Source of the DNA: Tribonema minus
Taxonomy: Eukaryota; Sar; Xanthophyceae; Tribonematales; Tribonemataceae
NCBI GenBank assembly: GCA_017506865.1
Contig: JAFCMP010000235.1
Coordinates: forward strand, 186,001 to 250,000
Direction: 5' to 3'
Length of the DNA stretch: 64,000 nucleotides
Within the stretch, counting starts at the first letter, position 1; each line of letters begins with the position of its first letter. Shown piece after piece: positions 11,145 to 20,500 of this stretch. Under the pieces are notes generated by a model. It saw nothing but the letters and a program-made list of their open reading frames with translations. It ran no database searches and had not been told where the DNA came from. The translations under genes and the position numbers were made by a program.

Positions 11145-14100
11145 CCGCCGCGCCGCGCGCGCACCTGCGAGAAGCACGCCGCGACCGTGGGGTTCTCCGG
11201 GCACGCGGGCGTCCCCGGCATGACGATGTGCGAGAACTTGGGGCTGATGCGGTTCACGATGAGCCTCTCGAGGTCGAGGCGCATGACCTCCGCGCAGTTG
11301 TGGCTGAGCGCGTCGTTGAGGCGCGAGCCGTGGCGCTTCCACGGCTCGCCGGCCAGGTACCACGCGTCCGCTTCGGCCTGAGGCAGGGGGCGGGGGGGCG
11401 GGGGGGTGTCAGGTCATGGGCGAGGGTGGCGGCGGTGCCGGGCGGTGGGGTTCAAAATAGATTAGGTCACTGAGCCGTGGCGCCGGCGAGGTTACCACGC
11501 GTCCGCTTCGGCCTGCGGTGTGGGGGGGGGAGGGGGGGGAAGAGATTAATGGTTTTGAGTTGAGCGTTGGCTATTAATCAACAAGCAATTGTGGCTCAGC
11601 GCGTCGTTGAGGCGCGCGCCGTGGCGCTTCCAAGGCTCGCCGGCCAGGTACCACGCATCCGCTTCGGCCTGAGGCAGGGAGAGGGGGGGCGGGGGGGTGT
11701 CAGGTCATGGGCGAGGGTGGCGGCGGTGCCGGGCGAAGGTGTTCAAAAATAGATCAGGTCACTGAGCCGTGGCGCTTCCATGGCTCGCCGGCGAGGTACC
11801 ACGCGTCCACTTCGGCCTGCGGTCGGTGAAGAATGGGGGGGGGGGGGGGGGGGAGGGTTAATGGTTTTAAGTTTTATTATGAACGAGCTTCGTAGTGTTC
11901 AGAAAGCGCCGTGGCGCTTCCACGGCTCGCCGGCAAGGTATCACGCGCCCGCTTCCATCTATGGGGGAGGGGGGGGGGGGGGGTTAACACCAATTGCGCT
12001 CTTGTGTGGCCCGCGGGGCACTTCCAGCAATGCTCAGCACCCGATGCACATGCGCGGTCGTTGGCGCGCACGCGTCTGCGCACTTGGTAATATGCTTGTA
12101 GCATTGTTCAGTAGTGCTAAGCATACATCAAGACCATGAGCCGTGGAATCGCACCTCAAAGGTCGGCTCATCGCGTCCTGGGCTGGTATCAGAAACGGAC
12201 ATCCACAGCAGCACGTATTTGCCAACCGCTGTTGCTCAGCCTCAAAAAAGGAGTACTTCAACAAGTCCTCGAAAGTACCTGTTACACTTCAAGAAGTGCT
12301 TGAGAAGGTGGCCGACTTATCAGCCGTAGGCCAGCACACCAGGGTATGAATGAGGTACGCATGGTAGGAAGGTGTATAGGCACGAACGCGCGCATACATA
12401 CTGCGCTTGCGCCGCCGCCGCGCACAACCCCAGGGTATGCATGAGGTTATGCATGGTAGGTATGTATAAAAACCCAAGCGTGCATACATACCTTGGCCTT
12501 CTGTGCCGACTCCCACACAGGCACGCGAGCGTGCGCCGCTGCCGCACACACCTCCATGTGGTCCGTCAGGTGGTTGCCCAGCGCCAGCACCAGCTCCGAC
12601 AGCATTTGCGCCTGCGGAAGTTGAAGAAGACGGAAGTTGAGAGACGCTCCACTGCATGTAATCGGAGACAGAGTAGCAATTTCACCACCCGTCTTCAAAG
12701 GCTGGCAACAGCGGTACACATACTTGAAGAATGTCTTTTGGGGACTTGTTTGCGAGACGGGTTTCATGTGTGTCTGCACGTTGCACGTAGCGGTGCTGTC
12801 GGACGCGGCGATTCTGTGCGCTGAGCAGGACGTTGTGTTGTGCAGTTCATACGTGAGTTGACAGATGCGTACTGCTTCATTGCACAGCATGATCAAAGTA
12901 CGCAGGCGGTGCTGCGGGAGCAGATGGCAGTTAATGCCAATGGCATGCATTGACTGTTACGGCAGTTACACTTGCCAGTGGACCGACTACAATCCGTTCA
13001 CTTCTGGCACCACATGACGAGCGTCGGTCGTTTGGTGCATCGGTCAACTTGACGTTTCCCACTGGCGGTGTACAGCAACAGGCTAGGGCAAAGGTGCAGG
13101 CACTACTAGAGTTGGGTAGGGTTAGAGTATAGGGTTCAGTCGGGCACTCATGTGTGAAGACGGTGCCAACGCACTAGGGAGAGACAAGAGGTGGCCACTC
13201 ACGTGGTGTGTTGATGCACAGCCGAAGTACACTACTAGGGTTGCGCTCTCTCCTGCTAGGGCTAGGGTAGGTTAGGGTTTAGGGTTAGGGTTCGGTTGAG
13301 CTCTTACATGCTGCTGGTGCGCCATGTCCTCCTCCTTGAGCACACTGAATATTGCGCGCATGGCTTCCGCCTGTGCCGGGGGGGACACGCATGCAGGGGG
13401 AGGGGGAGGTGAGGACGCTGACTGGGGTGTACACCCGGCCGTTGATGAGTCATGTCAATGATGTCATGGCTCATCAGGTGAGCGGTCAGGGCAGCGCTCA
13501 ACGGGCCAGTGGTCGACGCGCTCAGCACAGTCACACGTCACTGCCCCGCACGTGAGCGGTCGCTCAACAGGACACGGGCCTGTTTTCAGGTCAAAATCAG
13601 GCAACGCTCCGCGCGACGGAGGTCAGCGCTCTGCGCAGCACTGCTCCGCCCTCAAATTGGCAACAAAACTACAGCGTGCGGTGCGGCAGCGCTCACCCGC
13701 CCGTTGATGAGGTGCTTGGCCGCCTCCGGCGCCTTGCTCTTACTCGCCTGCAGAAAGTCCACGAGCGTCCTGCGCGCGGAGCGGATTGGACAGATTGCGG
13801 AGCGTCGTCAGAGTTGAACCTGGGCAGCGACCGCGCTCAACCGTCATGCCTTTGAGGCGCCAGGATGGCACCGGGATGCGCGCACTGCAGTTGATTGCTC
13901 CCATGGTCCATGCGCGCACCGCAGTTGATTGCTTCCAGGGTCTACGCACGTTTCCTGGCGCTGTTGGACGCTGAGAAGCTGTGCGCGGATGGCCCCTGGT
14001 GCAAACCTAACCCTAACCCTAACCCTAACCCTAACCCTAACCCTAACCGACGGCTGCTCTACCGCTCTCACATCCTGTAGGCGGCGCGGTTGCACATCAC

Positions 14101-17010
14101 GCGCTAACCCAAACCGTAACCCTAAATCCTCCAACCAGCTTCAAAGCCTGCGCCAGTGAGCCCCTCTCCGGGATTGCTGTTGTCCAATGTGAAATTGGTA
14201 ATTGGAGAGGTCATGAATGGTGACGACCAGCACATGTTGACTTCAAGTACTTCAAAAACATCAGCTTCAAGTACTTCAATGTCATGAAATTGACAAGAAA
14301 TTAAATCCCCAATTTGCACATGCCTGAGAACCAATCACCAAAATTCAGTCAAAAATTTGTCCTGATGTGGTTTTAAAGTAGCTGCTGATGCGTACCTATA
14401 ACTTATGTATGATCAGCAGACTTTTCCACATCAAGTGTAAGTGTACTTGTTTCAGATCAGCCAAATGTTCACATAGTGTACATACTGTAGAGACAAAAAT
14501 GGGCATTGAATCATCTCATGCGCATCACTGAGCACAGGATGCACAAGTTCAACTCAGCAGCACGCACCTTCACTCAAGCCGTACTAGCCAAAACGAGAGC
14601 TGGAAAAACACTTATACTCAACAAACTCGTTCGACGACGCATGCACAGCACCAAAAAAAAAACGCCATCAACTTCAACTTGAAGCTCGCTTGAAGGGCCG
14701 TTGTGATGCCTCCGTTGTTTGACGTGCTGACATAGCGAGCGTTGCTCGTGACTGTCGACTCAGTGAGCTAACGCAGACGTCAATTGGCCTGAGCGCTGTC
14801 ACAGGTCTGCCGACTCTTGACTCTGTGACCCATTGAGTCTGCGACTCTTGACTCTGTGGCTTGCTGCAAACTGCAACCCTGCTGAGCATTGGCGTTGGCG
14901 CACGTCTGCCATCTTGACTTGATAACTCTCGACTCTGTGACTCTTGACTCTGTGACTTCCCTGCTGAGCGTTGTCGCAGGTCCGCCAAATGCACCAACTG
15001 CAACAAGCAACTGAGGAGTGCATGCATTCAATGGCAACTTAACAATTAAAGCGTGCCTCCCCCCCACAGGCGTAGACATCAACTTCGATAGCAGGCAAGG
15101 TACAACCACAGCGAGTAGAGTGACAGCGCCCTCTGCAACTGACAACACTAATATCCAGCATATTCAAACTCACTTCTCGTGGTTCAGCAGTTTAGACTCC
15201 GCCTGCTTCCTGTTAATCTCGAGCTGCGTGCCGCATAGATTGCGCCTCACCGATGCGGCCTGCGGCAGCGAGAGCGCAATGGCGCGCACCATTTCAGGGT
15301 GATCAGTTCATGAATTCATGCTTCGGGCGGTCCGCTACGCCATTTTAACAAGTCAGCAAGAGCACTAGCGAACGAGGCGCGTGCAACCTGATTCGTTGGC
15401 GATACACGCCGCAAAGTAACCCACGGCCATCGTCTACTGGCAATGCGAACATGGCCAGAAGTATGCGAAGTCTGCTGTTAACTTCAAGTACTGACTACGG
15501 TCGGCAGCGTGCACTGCTCGACAGGTGCACCTTTGATACGAAAGCGTGTGCATCGAATAAGTGATCAAAGCGCACGGCCTCTTGGACCAGCACATCTCAG
15601 CGCCATGCTGACGCCACGCTCTGAAAATTATCCATATGCAAAGGTGACCTGCAAAACATCGAACTACACAAACATCTCGCGCACACGGGAGAAAGAAGAC
15701 TGACAGCTGGTTAAAGCAATGTCTCTGGGACGTATAGCAGAAATTTGTTGCAGGACTCAGCCTGAGACAAAGTACGCTTGAAGGCCAGATCGACACAGAT
15801 GCCGCCATATTGAAGTTGTATACCAGCGTATTAAACAGACCAGCGTGGTAAACAGATGCTGAACTGTAGGCGTAGACCACACCTGCTGCAAAATGCCCAC
15901 GTCTCAGCAGGTGAGACGAGATTTGCACATTCAGTACGCGTTCGCTTGTGCACTGCTTCCCTCGCTCACCACCTGAGCTGAACCACTTGGGGCACCAGCG
16001 CGTACTTCAAGTTGCAAGCACCTGTCCACTTCAGTAGCTGATTGCCATTACTTCACGTTGAATCCATGAAAATGCTCTCAACATTCATATTGGCAACACT
16101 CAACGCGCTGCACTCACCTCCAGCACATTGACAATCTGCTGAATGAACTTGGACTGCGATGCCTTGACCTCCTGGAGCAGCGTGCCCACCCCGCGCAGAG
16201 CCTCCACTACCGGCGCGGACGTCGCTGGCAGGTGTTTCATGTCCGTCTGCGCGCTCGATCTGAGGCAGAGCACATCGAGCATGGTCGCTGGTGCGTCAAT
16301 CATGCTGTAAAGTGCCATGGCGCGACATGTTCAAAGAGAGTGAAAGTGACATGGGTGAAGCAGATAAAGGCTCCATCAACGCCATCAGGAAAATTTCTGC
16401 TATGACCAATCTTCAACACGTTCCATCGTGCTCACGCCCTATTTACAACGACTTGCCAGCTTCAATTAATGTGGTTGACGTTGACGTGACGTGACGTGTA
16501 CAGTAGCAAGCGAGATGGACGGGGCAGCGCGCGACTAGATGGCACGGCTCGATTGCAGCCAATGCGCATGGTAATCAGGATCAGCGTCCGCGACACCGAC
16601 AGGTTGGCTCATGAGCGGGACGGGTAGTCGCAGCTTGCGAAGACGGCCTTGACTTGACGGGAGACATGAACGGCTTATTTCCTAAGTAAGAACAGAACAG
16701 AGCAGGCTGAGTAAACCGCAAGAGTGGTGGTACCAGCATGGCTGCTCGACCCGCACCACAATGAGTCGGAACGATGGCACAACGGGGCCACTCACATGCA
16801 CACGGCACCGAACGAGGCGAGCGCTTCCTTCCACAGCACCGCCGCCGCCAGGAAACTCTCCACATTAGCAACCAAGCCTCTGAGGTCGGCGACCTTCTGG
16901 ATCAACAGCGTTTGCTCGGCGGTCCTGTCAAACACAGGCGCGCCACCCGTGAAGCCCAGTGGGACTTCCACCGCCACTCCTGCGGCCGTACTCATATTGC
17001 TCATCGACAT
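3535..17010 (-). CDS. Gene 1: ACAP-like ArfGAP, 17 exons, 844 aa, catalytic arginine replaced
   Basis: Predicted Arf-family GTPase-activating-type protein with the order helical BAR-like region, PH, ArfGAP zinc finger, ankyrin repeats, as in ACAP/ASAP proteins of endosomal and plasma membranes. Exons in transcription order: 17010-16796, 16259-16118, 15259-15174, 13769-13697, 13370-13308, 12611-12492, 11377-11165, 10548-10350, 9533-9340, 8528-8421, 8136-7922, 7050-6783, 6175-6062, 5533-5429, 4992-4894, 4291-4118, 3681-3535. Every junction is GT-AG and the phases agree throughout. The start is the ATG at 17010 (MSMSNMSTAAG), the first of three nearby in-frame ATGs. The terminal exon ends in TGA at 3537-3535; this TGA overlaps a possible GT donor, so a further exon is not excluded. 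The zinc finger lacks the arginine needed for GAP catalysis. Shares a divergent promoter with gene 2. Confidence 0.85.
4284..4620 (-). repeat. Intronic repeat with copy of gene 1 exon 16 start
   Basis: Upstream of exon 16 on the coding strand, a unit of about 100-130 bp recurs with blocks near 4284-4380, 4390-4480 and 4503-4615. The unit at 4503-4525 copies the first bases of exon 16 (Asn-Met-Arg-Asp-Glu) with its acceptor. The intron parts share a G-run, a CACGTGACTGGCTG-type block and a GGTCAAGGTAGTGG-type block. Confidence 0.6.
6590..6700 (-). pseudogene. Decayed copy of gene 1 exon 12 (3' part plus donor)
   Basis: On the minus strand this stretch reads VEDYDDATVDSLASSA and then loses frame, before ending in the same CTGCAGAAGGAGGTGCG-type donor as exon 12 (real end 6783). 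It lies in the intron just downstream of exon 12. The Gly run is shorter and frameshifted, so it cannot replace the exon. Confidence 0.75.
7568..7838 (-). repeat. Two decayed copies of gene 1 exon 11 3' end plus donor
   Basis: Copies at about 7568-7650 and 7758-7838 resemble the end of exon 11 (LSAPAVAPLVNDVSPYKA) and its GTACGC/GTGCGC donor. The first still reads APAVAPLVNNVSPYKARYA; the second carries an in-frame stop. They are spaced about 180 bp apart and interleaved with CCCTAA-like strings. Confidence 0.75.
8626..8828 (-). repeat. Two decayed copies of gene 1 exon 10 5' part plus acceptor
   Basis: Copies at about 8626-8690 and 8778-8828 resemble the beginning of exon 10 (PPSPNETDYSSPALP); they read SPNEMDYSSPALP and SPNETDSLSPALP. 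They lie on the acceptor side, followed by the real exon at 8528-8421. TTAGGG strings lie beside each copy. Confidence 0.75.
9095..9300 (-). repeat. Decayed donor-side copies of gene 1 exon 9 (PH domain end)
   Basis: At 9224-9300 the minus strand reads LQTEGASCTMWWEAFQG, a copy of exon 9 residues LQTEGPYEFAMWCEAFQ. A more decayed copy lies at about 9095-9125. A separate acceptor-side copy of the exon start (MRILLSPVGLGALALH) lies at about 9588-9655, upstream of the real exon. Confidence 0.7.
9340..10548 (-). other. Gene 1 segment: PH domain (exons 8-9)
   Basis: Exon 8 ends with the first strands of a pleckstrin homology domain: AGYMYRVRG, then FGRKWVRRWFELTRSGLYYW, matching the family pattern G-x-L-x-K ... 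W-x-x-R-x-F-x-L-x-x-x-L-x-Y. Exon 9 gives the later strands (RRYRIDLTTYDRKTIALQTE) and the C-terminal helix with its conserved tryptophan (EFAMWCEAFQ). It spans roughly residues 331-432. PH domains in this family bind phosphoinositides and place the protein on membranes. The exon 8/9 junction is phase 1 and falls inside the domain. Confidence 0.85.
9860..10250 (-). repeat. Four-copy donor-side array of gene 1 exon 8 3' end
   Basis: Copies of the end of exon 8 (GLYYWSGVGEE plus GTGGGT-type donor) lie near 9860-9905, 9970-10022, 10083-10130 and 10202-10247; the real exon ends at 10350. Spacing is about 110-145 bp. Between copies lie GGTTAGGGTT-type strings and a block resembling CTGATGATGCTCAACCTGAA. 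All copies keep a GT donor. Confidence 0.8.
11470..11962 (-). repeat. Acceptor-side array of gene 1 exon 7 5' part
   Basis: Copies of the start of exon 7 (AEADAWYLAGEPWKRHG) with the preceding acceptor lie near 11470-11518, 11590-11675, 11762-11822 and 11905-11962, upstream of the real exon (11377-11165). The copy at 11590-11675 extends furthest, through LNDALSHNC. Oligo-C runs (G on the plus strand) lie between copies. Confidence 0.8.
13999..14050. repeat. Interstitial telomere-like (CCCTAA)n tract
   Basis: About seven uninterrupted CCCTAA units at 14005-14047, inside the intron between gene 1 exons 3 and 4. It is the longest pure tract in the window. Shorter TTAGGG/CCCTAA strings occur in many other introns (for example 6541-6566, 8843-8868, 24075-24112, 25181-25211, 48793-48814, 60157-60182, 63293-63318). 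Confidence 0.9.
14134..15173. other. Unusually AT-richer part of gene 1 intron
   Basis: Within the intron between exons 3 and 4, about 14130-14700 is noticeably AT-richer than its surroundings and carries several ACTTCAAGTACTTCAA-type near-palindromes (14225-14285). About 14790-14970 holds a microsatellite-like family of GACTCTTGACTCTGTGAC-type units. I see no exon in it. Confidence 0.5.
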
Positions 17011-17511
17011 GCTGCCACGCCAATGTAGCGGCGCCTACACGCCACGAAACAAGGTGGCGCTACAGTCGCTGGTCTGCTGACGCAAAGGGGACAGCGCGCG
17101 CAGCACACACACCCGGTCAAAGCAGCTTATTCCCTCCTTTGCTTGCCATCAGCCTCAAGCTATTCGCCAAAATATTTTACCACAGATTCCATATTCCCGG
17201 GAACGCTCCTGGGAACGCTCTGTGTGCTGCGCGCCGAGACGAGCTGCTGCAGCCAAGTCGGGGTTGAGCGCACAATAAAACACGAGCTCTGGACCTGCAT
17301 GTGTAGCCTTGATGGTAGCGCTTTGCCTGGCGCAAGCTGGTAGGCGTATAAACTCACGGTCAGGTCACGTGACCCTAGAGCTCACTGCGCCACGGTCCTT
17401 TTGACGCGAGAGTAGCCAGGTGTCTGTTTTGACAAGCGCAGAAGAGGCGTCCGCGTTTATTGGGGGGGCGTAGCAGTTTTCCTCAGGTACTATCACGAGC
17501 AGCGGCGCGGG
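17011..17511. promoter_or_regulatory. Divergent promoter between genes 1 and 2
   Basis: The 501 bp between the ATG of gene 1 (minus) and the ATG of gene 2 (plus) must hold both promoters and 5' leaders. It contains a perfect 12-bp palindrome GGTCACGTGACC at 17363-17374, centred on an E-box CACGTG. It also has a short direct repeat of GGGAACGCTC near 17197-17222 and a G-run at 17461-17468. No TATA element is obvious. Which gene the E-box serves is unknown. Confidence 0.6.
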
Positions 17512-20500
17512 ATGGCGGGAGGCAAGCGCCTAGATGACGCTTCTAGCGTGCCTATCCTGGAGACACCCACGAGCTTGGGTCCAACAAGCACGGAGACATC
17601 ACCAGCAACCACTGCGAGCGTGGTTTCAACACGGACAGCGCCTCGCGGTGGCGACGTCGGCGAGGTGCTGCGCTGGATTAGAGGACTGCGGTTCAAGTTC
17701 AGAGATGAGAAAGCGAAGGAGTACGCCAAGGTAGAACCTGCCGACTGCGCGCGTATCACGCATCGTCCGTTTGTTCATTCTTGGTGCTGTTCATTTATTG
17801 GAAATGAGTCTCGTTTCGCCGACACCGCATGGCACAAGCAGCGAGTGCATGCTTGCCTCTCTTGTGATATCAAGCTGGAACCTGCCGTGTGTGTTTGCAC
17901 GCACGCATGCAGCTGCTCTGCGCACGGGGGTACACATCAGTGCGAGCGCTGGAGGCGGCTGGCTCCAGGGAGAGGGAGAAATTTTTCGCTGACACCAGGA
18001 GGCAGATCTTGCAGTTTCACAAGGAGGTGCTGCAGCGGGCGTGGGAGGTGAGGCATGTTGTCGAAACCATCATATGTACCAGTGTAGTGCTGTTCTGACA
18101 TAACACGTTGACGGTTCATGTTTCGAGTAGCCGGCGGCGACTGTAGACGGCGTCAGCGGCACAGCGCCGGCTCATCTAAGTGCTTGTATCTCACAGCAGG
18201 TAAACTCGCTGATCCTCCAAGAGTGACAGAATTGCAACCAGGCTCCTTGAAGAAAGGCCCCCGTTCCGGGAACCTCACTCGCCCGTTACGAACCCGGCTG
18301 AACTAAAGCTCCGTGCCGGTGCGATGCCGGTCCAAAATCCGTCTCCCGACGACGATTCGCCACAGTGGCACCAATACGTAACGTATCTGGACGTGGATCT
18401 TCGCGCATGCCATGCCCGATCGACAAGAGGCTGCAGGTAGGAACCCACAGGTTCAACTTGGGGGCCGCAGCAAACGAGCAAGAGGCCCCACATTATTACA
18501 TCCGGTCTCTAGTTTTCCAGGAACCCAAATGTGTGCTGTACTATGCAGATCTACCAGCAGTGGTCAGGCCAAAGCCTTTGTGACAGAGCTGCATCTGGCA
18601 CCCTCGTCGCTGGCGGATTTCCAAGGTCACGCTGCCAGCTCAGCTGCCCACACGGAGGAGGAGCAGGCCCACATGTGATTACATTTGCTTTGCTCCTCAC
18701 AGGTACAAGAGAGAGGAACAATTGATAATACAGTTGGTGCAGGGCTCAGGCCTATGCGCCACCCGCTCCACCCCACAACAAAACTGTACATAGTGTCGGG
18801 TCTGCTGGCACAACACACTCGAGTGCAGTATCAGTGTCTCTCTGCTGGCACCGGCGGCGCGCGCATTCGGCGCCCAGTACGCTGCACGGCCCATGCAGTG
18901 ACGCTCCACAGTTACATCTGCCTCAGCTTCATCTGACGTGCCGCGCATGCTTGATTCACCCCGCATCCGCATGTCCTCCCCCCCCCTCCCCCCCCGAAGC
19001 TGAGCACTGCACCCCCCCAACACACATAGCCGATGCTCACCAGAACTGCCACGCCATACCCTGGCACTGCGCACCGCGCCACAGCCCCTCTCACGCTGAC
19101 CCCCCTACCCCCTACCCCCCTATTCCCCCCCCCCCCCTATTCCCCCCCCCCTTCCAACACCCGCAGAAGCTATGCAGCCCCGACGACCAGTCGCAGTTCG
19201 GCATCCCCGAGGACTTCCACGAGGTGACACCCCTCACGACCGCGGGTACCAGCGAGCTCTTCTCCGCGGTGCTCTCGCACAAGGGCATGAAGCGCAAGGT
19301 ACGCTCAAGCGTACACTTCATTTGCTCCTCTGACGAGTGCACTTGACCACATCAAGCAGCGCTCATGCGTGAGAGGCGGCGGCAGCGGCGGCGCGGCGTG
19401 GGGCGATTTCCGGGTGGTCAGCGCGCGCCTGCGCTGCGATGGTGTTGCTCAGCAGCAGCATCAGCTGCTCAGCAGCGGCATCGACATCAGCTGCTCAGCA
19501 GCGGTATCAGGTGCTCAGCGGCGGCAGCAGCTGCTCAGCAGCGGGTAGCTGCAGCTGCTCGGCAGCAGCCGTTGCCGTGCGGCCACGAGCGGCCGCGCAA
19601 ATGATCTTCTAGTGCTTTCGTGTCAAGAGAGGGGTGGAGTGCTTGGTTCTCGTCTGATGCGCTCAGAAAATCTACTGCTATGAGTGCAGCAGTGTAGTTG
19701 CGCCGTGTCTGCTGCTGCACGGCTCGGCATGGTGCGTCAGCTGCCCCAGCGGCGCTGGTGCCTGCACTGCCCGGAGGCCATTGCCGCATGCAGCATGACT
19801 GGCGTGCGCGACAGTCTGTCTCTGCACAGGCGTCTCTGTGGGAGACTGGTGTGGGATCAAAGCAAAGAAGCAGGCATTCGTCAGCTGGGATGGGGCCTCA
19901 ACGTGGGTGGCCTCGCAACTGCCGCCGCTGCTGCCATTGCTGCTGCCATCGCTGCCGCCGCAGCTACCACCGCAGCTACCACCACTGCTTCTGCTACCAA
20001 CGCTGCTGCCACAACTGCTGCCAGCGCCGCTACACTGCCATCCCTGCTCGCAGCTCACCGCGTGCGCGCTGTTGTGCTGCTCACCTTTGCAGGTGATGCT
20101 CAAGCGGCGGCGCGGCGACTGCGAGGACCGGCAGCGGCGCCACGAGCACGAGTGCGCGGTGCTGCGCCTGCTGGCCAAGCGCCAGCATGTCGTCGACCTC
20201 ATTCAGGGCTTCACGCACGAGACGAGCTTGTGAGTGGCAGCGCTCATGCGCGCAGTGTCTCATTTATGATACTTCAAACTTGACATGTTATACTTCAACT
20301 CGAAGTGTATTGCCGCTAGCAAAGCGCCAGCAGGTCGTCAACCTCATTCAGGGCTTCACGCACGAGACGAGCTTGTGAGTGGCAGCGCTTATGCGTGCAG
20401 CAGCTCATTTTTGTGAGACTTCAAGTTGAAGTGTATGATGACACTTCGAGTGGAAGTGTATGATGATACTTCAAGTTGAAGTGTGAAGGGTTGGCTCATG

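Larger units (their letters stand above)
11165..17010 (-). other. Gene 1 segment: helical BAR-like N-terminus and linker (exons 1-7)
   Basis: Exons 1-6 encode about 233 residues that are almost entirely amphipathic helix, for example LRGVGTLLQEVKASQSKFIQ in exon 2 and EAMRAIFSVLKEEDMAHQQH in exon 5. In ACAP-type ArfGAPs the position before the PH domain is taken by a BAR domain, a dimeric helical bundle that binds curved membrane. The BAR assignment rests on that position and on helicity, not on a diagnostic motif. Exon 7 (71 residues, containing LDLERLIVNRISPKFSHIVM) is a conserved-looking linker that I do not recognise. Confidence 0.5.

Noticed and set aside
4284..12000. Exon copies as mutually exclusive alternative exons
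   Set aside because: Most copies are partial, frameshifted or lack the other splice site, so they cannot replace the exon. The gene 5 exon 4 copy at 49334 is the one case left open.
13999..14050. True chromosome end
   Set aside because: The tract is only about seven units and lies inside an intron with exons on both sides.
18365..18583. 72-codon frame as an extra exon of gene 2
   Set aside because: It could be spliced in phase with a GTAGGA donor near 18435, but the acceptor is weak and the exon 2 to exon 3 join is already in phase without it. Kept only as a possibility in the gene 2 entry.
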